64,000 bases of DNA, from positions 434,001-498,000 of the forward strand of contig BNBX01000006.1 in NCBI GenBank assembly GCA_014656175.1. Reading direction: 5' to 3'. The DNA is from Streptomyces werraensis. GTDB taxonomy: Bacteria; Actinomycetota; Actinomycetes; Streptomycetales; Streptomycetaceae. Position 1 is the first letter of the stretch; each line of letters begins with the position of its first letter. The translations under genes were made by a program, and so were the position numbers. The notes under the pieces were generated by a model. That model did no database searches. It worked only from the letters and a program-made list of their open reading frames with translations, and was not told the origin of the DNA. Below are positions 59,401-64,000 of the stretch, piece by piece.

Positions 59401-59925
59401 GCGTTGTGAAGGGGGCCGGGACAGGGACGCGCCGCCGAGGCCGGTCCCGTCGTCTGCTCCAGGCGGGCTGTGGCCCGCGATGTCGTGCCCTTCGCCGCCG
59501 GACTGGGCCACGATCGTTTCGCCCGGTCCGGCCGCGATCGCGACGCCCTGGCCGCGCCTTCCGCGCCGCCATGGACACCCAGGCACCCGGCTCGCCCGGG
59601 TCTTCAAGAGAAATGCACTCCAACGGCCCTGTTGCCGTCGCTCTTGCTGAGCACGTCGCCACGGCCGCCATTAGCGTTTCCGCCAGACGGAGCGCCCGTC
59701 ACGCACAGACTCGCACGAGACACGTCACCACCAAGGTGAGCGTGACGAGGATGTCCAGTGCTGCTGCCGCCGGGCTTCTCGTACGCACTCGCCCACGGCC
59801 CCGGGAACCGGGCGCCCCTCCTGCCTCAACCAACCCCACACGCCACCGTCCGGCTGCGTCGACTACGGACAAGGCCCGGCAACACCCGACCCGCCCTGTT
59901 CCATCCCACGAACACGGAGGCGACC
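59401..59925. other. intergenic region, no gene seen
   Basis: About 525 bases before the AOC-barrel gene. Open frames have no recognisable family; probably decayed sequence plus the promoter of the next gene. Confidence 0.35.
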
Positions 59926-60543
59926 ATGAGCTTCGCCGGCCGACCCTTCACCACCCTCGCCATCGCGGTTCTCGGCTGTTGTGCCGGGCTCACCCTCATC
60001 GGGCCCGCATCGGCCGACGTGGTCCCCCCGCAGACAGCTCCCCCTGCCGCACCCCGCCCTGACGACGACTCCTCGGCGAAGAGCCGCGTCATCCGTGTGG
60101 AAGCCCGGCTGTCCGTCGGCGAGGAACTCGATCTGGGGACGGCGGGCCGCAGTGCGGGCGATCAGTTCGTCTTCGGCGGAGATCTGACGTCGACCGAGGG
60201 AGGCGAGGAACACGTCGTCGGGAGCATCGGCGGGTTCTGCGTCACCACCGACCTCGAACGCAACGCGGGACAGTGCGCGTCGACCGCGGTGCTGCCGGAA
60301 GGCCAGATCACCGTTCAGGGCCGGCAAGCCGGCATTCCCGTACCGGGTCCGGTCGTCAACGCGGTCACCGGAGGCACCGGGGCGTTCCGTCGGGCTCATG
60401 GCCAGGTGACCCAGCGGGTGTTGACGCCGGCGACCTGGCAACTCACCTTCGGACTCCTCGACGTGCGGCCTTACCGGCCCGAGGACGGCCGCGGTCCGGA
60501 CGAGGCGCCGAGGCCCGTGCGTCCGTCACTCCCCGACAAGTAG
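59926..60543 (+). CDS. secreted allene-oxide-cyclase-barrel protein
   Basis: 205 residues from ATG 59926 with CGGAGG six bases upstream. Signal peptide 1-30 (TTLAIAVLGCCAGLTLIGPASA). The beta-barrel region reads LDLGTAGRSAGDQFVFGGDLTS, VGSIGGFCVTTDLERNAGQCASTAVLPEGQITVQG and VTGGTGAFRRAHGQVTQRVL, the dirigent/allene oxide cyclase-like pattern common in secreted Streptomyces proteins. A proline-rich tail follows. Ligand or reaction unknown. Confidence 0.78.
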   Translation: MSFAGRPFTTLAIAVLGCCAGLTLIGPASADVVPPQTAPPAAPRPDDDSSAKSRVIRVEARLSVGEELDLGTAGRSAGDQFVFGGDLTSTEGGEEHVVGSIGGFCVTTDLERNAGQCASTAVLPEGQITVQGRQAGIPVPGPVVNAVTGGTGAFRRAHGQVTQRVLTPATWQLTFGLLDVRPYRPEDGRGPDEAPRPVRPSLPDK

Positions 60544-60643
60544 CCGCGTCGAACAGCCCTCGTGGTCGACCGTGAGGCGCACCGGTTCGAAGACGGTGCG
60601 CAGCACGTCGGGACACGCACCCATCGCCACACGTGGAGACATC

Positions 60644-61153
60644 GTGATCAAGAATCTCCGTAGGCTCGCAGGCTGGGGTGTCGTCGTGGCGGCCACCGCC
60701 ACGGCCGTCACGGTCACGATCGGCGTGACCGCCGGTGGCCCTGGGAACCCGCAGCCGACCGGCCCACAGGCCCGCTCCACGGCCGGTCAGGGACCAAAGA
60801 CGCAAACCGAGCCCCGGTCGGCGGAGCATCGGCGGATCGCCTCATCGGTCCTCGGCAAGGACGTGAAGTACACACTCACCGCCCTGAGATCGCGGACGGA
60901 GCCCCTCGCGGCATCCGTGCGCCTCGAGGTCTTCACCTTCGACGGCACCTGGAGGGAAACGGACCGTGCTCTGGTGGGCGAGGCCGATTCCTGGTTCTGG
61001 TTCCCGCTGACCGGCCGCCACGCGGTGTGTGCGTTCTCCACTTCCAGTACCCAGCCCGCACCCGTCGCAGTCAGCTTGCTGATCACGCCGTCAGTGGGCT
61101 GCTCACCGACGGAGAACTTCCGCATCGACAACGGCCGGATCGTCCCTGCCTGA
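60644..61153 (+). CDS. secreted or membrane-anchored protein, unknown
   Basis: 169 residues from GTG 60644, with GGAGACATC upstream. N-terminal basic stretch and hydrophobic segment (WGVVVAATATAVTVTIGVTAGG), then a small beta-rich domain (KYTLTALRSRTEPLAASVRLEVFTFDG ... FWFPLTGRHAVCAFSTSS) with two Cys (CAF and VGCSP) that may form a disulfide. Family not recognised. Same orientation as the AOC-barrel gene, 100 bases after it. Confidence 0.65.
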   Translation: MIKNLRRLAGWGVVVAATATAVTVTIGVTAGGPGNPQPTGPQARSTAGQGPKTQTEPRSAEHRRIASSVLGKDVKYTLTALRSRTEPLAASVRLEVFTFDGTWRETDRALVGEADSWFWFPLTGRHAVCAFSTSSTQPAPVAVSLLITPSVGCSPTENFRIDNGRIVPA

Positions 61154-61706
61154 ACAACGACCTCGGCAGGCGGCCGCACGGACGCGCCGCCCTCCGCCGG
61201 AGCGGGGCGGGCACCTCCATGTAGGTGATGCCTGCACACCCTCGGTCTTCGTCCGCAACGGCATGCTCCGCATGGCCGACGTGGAAGAACCCCAGAACTC
61301 GCCTCCTCAACTTCATTCTGGTTCCGAGATGCAAGCTGGTGCGGTTCGCGCGAATTGCCTACGTCGAGACGCGGAACGCGGGACAGACGTGCAGCTGCAC
61401 CAGCTGGATCGAGGGAACGCCGCAAGGTCCCGAACCCCGCACAGTTCGGTTCCGAGAGCGACCGAGAACATCGCGTTCTATGCGCGTTAGCGGAGGGTTA
61501 AGGAATAGGGAATGCGGCATGTTTTCCGTGAAATAACCGAGGAGTGGACCCGTCAATCCCTGTCGCCACATATGTAATTCCCGTTACTCTGACGAAGCCG
61601 CCGCCCCGGGGGAGGGGCTTGGCGGCGGTTGTCCTGGGCGGAGGCGGCAGGTGCGAGCGATGGCCGCCGCGCAACGTCCGTTTTCACGAATGGTGGGGAA
61701 CCAACG
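61154..61706. other. intergenic region, no gene recognised
   Basis: About 550 bases. A 75-codon frame at 61263-61490 has no known relatives that I recognise. The part 61480-61600 is AT-rich for this genome (TATGTAAT near 61568) and probably contains the promoter of the beta-trefoil gene. Confidence 0.4.
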
Positions 61707-62357
61707 ATGCGACGCATGACCACTGTCCTTCTGTCCCTCAGCGCCCTGGCGGCGACCTCGGCGCTGGGCGCGCCCGCCGTGGGGGCCGCCCCCCAGGTCG
61801 CCCCGGCCGCGATGCCGTCCGGCTGGGTGAAGATCGACGACGCCGCCGAACTGGCGCGGATAACCGAGGAGTCGGGTGACGCGCAGACCGCGCGCGCAGC
61901 CGCCGCCCCGGAGCCCACCGCGCTGGCCGTGGAATCGGCCAAGAACAACAAGTTCGTCGCCACCGAGAAGACGTACGCCGCCCCGAACACCGGTGCCCTG
62001 CGCGCCCGTTCCGACGTCTACGGCGGCTCCTGGGAGGGCTTCACCTTCGAGTGGATCGGGGAGGAGAGCACCTTCGCCATGAAGTCCCGGGCCAACGGTC
62101 TGTATGTGGCTGTCGAGAAGAACTACACCGGCACCTCGCAGAACCTGCTGCGTGCCCGTTCCGCGAGCGCGGGCGGCTGGGAGCGGTTCGTCCTCTACTA
62201 CAACGAGACTCTGGACCGCTTCGCCATCCAGTCCGAGCTGAACGGCCTGTTCGTCGCCATGGAGAACAGCTACACCGGCACGCTTCAGTACGCCCTGCGC
62301 GCCCGCTCGACCGACGTCTCCGGCTCGTGGGAAGAATTCAACCTCTACACGATCTGA
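61707..62357 (+). CDS. secreted beta-trefoil (fascin-like) protein
   Basis: 216 residues from ATG 61707, with GGTGGGGA upstream. Signal peptide about 1-28, then a propeptide-like region to about 68. Three imperfect repeats of about 45-50 residues follow, each with the pattern SxxNxxxVAxExxYxxxxxxxLRARS and a Trp-Glu pair (SWEGF, GWERF, SWEEF). Threefold repeats of this kind form a beta-trefoil, as in fascin-like and lectin domains. It probably binds a carbohydrate or surface. The gene is closed by a hairpin at 62376. Confidence 0.8.
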   Translation: MRRMTTVLLSLSALAATSALGAPAVGAAPQVAPAAMPSGWVKIDDAAELARITEESGDAQTARAAAAPEPTALAVESAKNNKFVATEKTYAAPNTGALRARSDVYGGSWEGFTFEWIGEESTFAMKSRANGLYVAVEKNYTGTSQNLLRARSASAGGWERFVLYYNETLDRFAIQSELNGLFVAMENSYTGTLQYALRARSTDVSGSWEEFNLYTI

Positions 62358-62375
62358 CTGGCCTGTAGGTCGTGA

Positions 62376-62418
62376 ACGTCCCTGCCCGCTAGGGCACCTG
62401 TTCCCAGGGCAGGGACGT
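62376..62418 (+). terminator. hairpin terminator after the beta-trefoil gene
   Basis: ACGTCCCTGCCC (62376-62387) pairs perfectly with GGGCAGGGACGT (62407-62418), a 12-bp stem with a 19-base loop, 19 bases after the stop. Confidence 0.75.
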
Positions 62419-62574
62419 CGTCATGGTGAAGGTTCTTCTGAGGCACCATATGATCGTCGATCGAGCCGTCGGTGCAGCCCACCCCATAAGACGTCATTTC
62501 TCATGGGAGTTCACTCAGGAGACACTTGGAGACGCGCCCGGGCCGTTTCCGCCGAGGCGAGCCGGCCCGGACCG

Positions 62575-63087
62575 TCAGCGCGGCGGCAGCCGGTGGAGGG
62601 TCACCTCCGAGAGCCGGCCGTCGGTGATCGCGGCGGTCATATAGGTGCAGTGGGGCTGTCGGCGGCGGTCCGTCGGCGACCCCGGATTGAGCAGGCGAAG
62701 TCCCGTGGGAGCTGTGGTGTCCCACGGGATGTGACTGTGTCCGAACACGAGCACGTCGAGGTCCGGGAAGCGTTCGGCGCACCGTTTCTCCCGCCCCTGC
62801 GCGGAACCTGTCTCATGGATCACCCCGAAGCGCAGCCCGTCGAGTTCCGCGCGGGCCACCTCCGGCAGCCGGGCGCGCAGCGCGGGGCCGTCGTTGTTGC
62901 CGTACACGGCGAGGAGCCTGCGGCTGCGGCTCTCGAGCAGGTCGAGGGTGTCGGTGTCGACCCAGTCCCCCGCGTGCACGACGAGGTCGGCACGGGGGAT
63001 CTCCGCCAGCAGCGGTTCGGGCAGCTTCTTGGCGCGTTTCGGCAGATGGGTGTCGGACATCAAGAGCAGACGCACGATGGGCAGCAT
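62575..63087 (-). CDS. YfcE-type metallophosphoesterase
   Basis: 170 residues from ATG 63087 (a GTG at 63075 is an alternative). Calcineurin-like motifs in order: MSDTHLP (DxH), HAGDWVD (GDxxD), YGNNDG (GNxD), IHETG and FGHSHIPW (GHxH), then LLNPGSP. Small single-domain phosphodiesterase or phosphatase of unknown substrate. Both starts lack a good ribosome site. Confidence 0.88.
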   Translation of the reverse strand: MLPIVRLLLMSDTHLPKRAKKLPEPLLAEIPRADLVVHAGDWVDTDTLDLLESRSRRLLAVYGNNDGPALRARLPEVARAELDGLRFGVIHETGSAQGREKRCAERFPDLDVLVFGHSHIPWDTTAPTGLRLLNPGSPTDRRRQPHCTYMTAAITDGRLSEVTLHRLPPR

Positions 63088-63146
63088 AAAGGGTGTTGCA
63101 CACGGCTGCGTCTGGGCAGGTCAGGGCCCTGATCACAGTCTTCTTG

Positions 63147-63410
63147 TCATGATGTGAGTGCGAGGTTGTGCCTGTGGGCGACGGCTTGGACGGCGTGGTG
63201 GAGGCCGTCGCGGTACGGTCGGCAGTCGCGGAGGATCTTGTAGTTCCTCGTGCGGCCGATCACATGCTCCACTCGGGCACGCACGTTGCGGTGGGTGGCA
63301 TTGCCCGCTTCTTCACCGGCCAGCAACAGTCGGCGAGGGCCTTTGCGGTGCGGCACGACCGAGTCGCCCGCGGCCGGTCGGTTGTCGACCGGTAGGGCCG
63401 ACCCCACCAC
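63147..63410 (-). pseudogene. IS5-type transposase, C-terminal remnant
   Basis: The last about 65 residues read GPRRLLLAGEEAGNATHRNVRARVEHVIGRTRNYKILRDCR ... HHAVQAVAHRHNLAL, the C-terminus of a DDE superfamily transposase, including the Glu of the triad in ARVEH. The N-terminal two-thirds are absent and the visible start is fortuitous. It lies 59 bases beyond the metallophosphoesterase start. Confidence 0.8.
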
Positions 63411-63465
63411 GGATTTTCGGGCACACCGGCTCGTGCCACGCCCCCACCGTTCCTAGCGTTCTTGC

Positions 63466-64000
63466 ATGACGGAAACGCAGCGATCGCGCACCCCAACCCG
63501 GTTACTTGATGTCGACGCGCTGCGCGGGTTCGCACTGTTCGGCATCCTTGTCGTGAACCTCGCGTACTTCGCCTTCGGTTACCCGTTCCACCTCGTCGCC
63601 GATCCGGCGCACGGCTCCTGGCGGGACGACTCCGTCGAGTTCGGGGTCCGGTTGCTGTTCGAGATGAAGTTCTACCTACTGTTCTCGTTCCTGTTCGGCT
63701 ACAGCTTCACCTTGCAGCTGGCCGCCGCGGGCACCGCCGGTGCGAACTTCACCGCGCGGTTCGTCCGCCGGCTCGGCGGGCTTTTCGTGCTCGGCGGCCT
63801 GCATGCGGTGCTGCTGTTCCAGGGCGACATCCTTACCACCTACGCGCTGCTTGGCCTCGTTCTGCTTGCCGTGCACCGGATCCAGCCGAGAACCGCGGTC
63901 ATCGCCGCGGGCGCGATCGTCAGTGTCATCGCGGTCGGGATGGCCGTGGCTGCGCTGGCCGGCGTTGAAATGGTCACGGACCAGGACGCCGCGCTCGCCG
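63466..64000 (+). CDS. DUF418-family membrane protein (cut by right edge)
   Basis: 178 residues visible from ATG 63466. The start LLDVDALRGFALFGILVVNLAYF and the segment MKFYLLFSFLFGYSFTLQL are the hallmark of DUF418 transporters/acyltransferase-like membrane proteins. Four or five transmembrane helices are visible. A possible -10 (TAGCGT, 63454-63459) lies so close that the mRNA may be leaderless. The C-terminal DUF418 domain is outside the window. Confidence 0.85.
   Translation, partial: MTETQRSRTPTRLLDVDALRGFALFGILVVNLAYFAFGYPFHLVADPAHGSWRDDSVEFGVRLLFEMKFYLLFSFLFGYSFTLQLAAAGTAGANFTARFVRRLGGLFVLGGLHAVLLFQGDILTTYALLGLVLLAVHRIQPRTAVIAAGAIVSVIAVGMAVAALAGVEMVTDQDAALA

Overview
This window is high-GC actinobacterial DNA of Streptomyces type. 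The evidence is GTG starts, GGAGG-type ribosome sites, third-position G/C bias, Tat-exported carbohydrate enzymes, an ectoine operon and a hybrid NRPS/PKS cluster. All calls come from reading the DNA and recalled family knowledge; no database search was run.

Bases 1-20820 are accessory metabolism. A GH2 enzyme with discoidin domains (cut by the left edge) is divergent from a large Tat-exported protein, and two near-identical LacI-type palindromes lie between them. A GH43 arabinofuranosidase-type gene follows behind its own palindrome. After it come LysR, membrane and VOC genes, a TetR gene destroyed at a junction with a decayed IS5 transposase, and an AraC regulator divergent from a monooxygenase/esterase/SDR operon. 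The block ends with a DUF899 gene, an SDR, and a LysR gene divergent from a decayed SDR.

Bases 21025-29482 hold a Tat-exported phospholipase C, a complete ectoine/5-hydroxyectoine operon (ectABCD) with a small SAV_915-like gene behind it, a collapsed IS256 transposase and an XRE/TPR regulator.

Bases 30163-58886 are the centrepiece: a complete antimycin-type depsipeptide cluster. antA (ECF sigma) and antB (C-8 acyltransferase) run leftward. antC (NRPS), antD (PKS) and antE (crotonyl-CoA carboxylase/reductase) run rightward. antG and antF run leftward with a phosphopantetheinyl transferase behind them. antH-antP run rightward in an overlapping operon, followed by a second phosphopantetheinyl transferase. 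The expected pathway is as follows. Tryptophan is opened by AntN and taken to anthranilate with AntP. AntF loads anthranilate on AntG and the Paa-like complex AntHIJKL turns it into 3-aminosalicylate, which is formylated. AntC adds threonine and a keto acid reduced to a hydroxy acid. AntD extends with an alkylmalonyl unit made through AntE and closes the ring. AntM reduces C-8 and AntB acylates it. A PAS-LuxR regulator of the PimM/FscRI type is encoded beside antA, and PimM-like operator sequences occur in the antB-antC intergenic region, suggesting an in-cluster activator.

Bases 58887-64000 hold an IS21 remnant, three small secreted proteins (allene-oxide-cyclase barrel, unknown, beta-trefoil repeats), a metallophosphoesterase, an IS5-type transposase tail and the start of a DUF418 membrane protein cut by the right edge.
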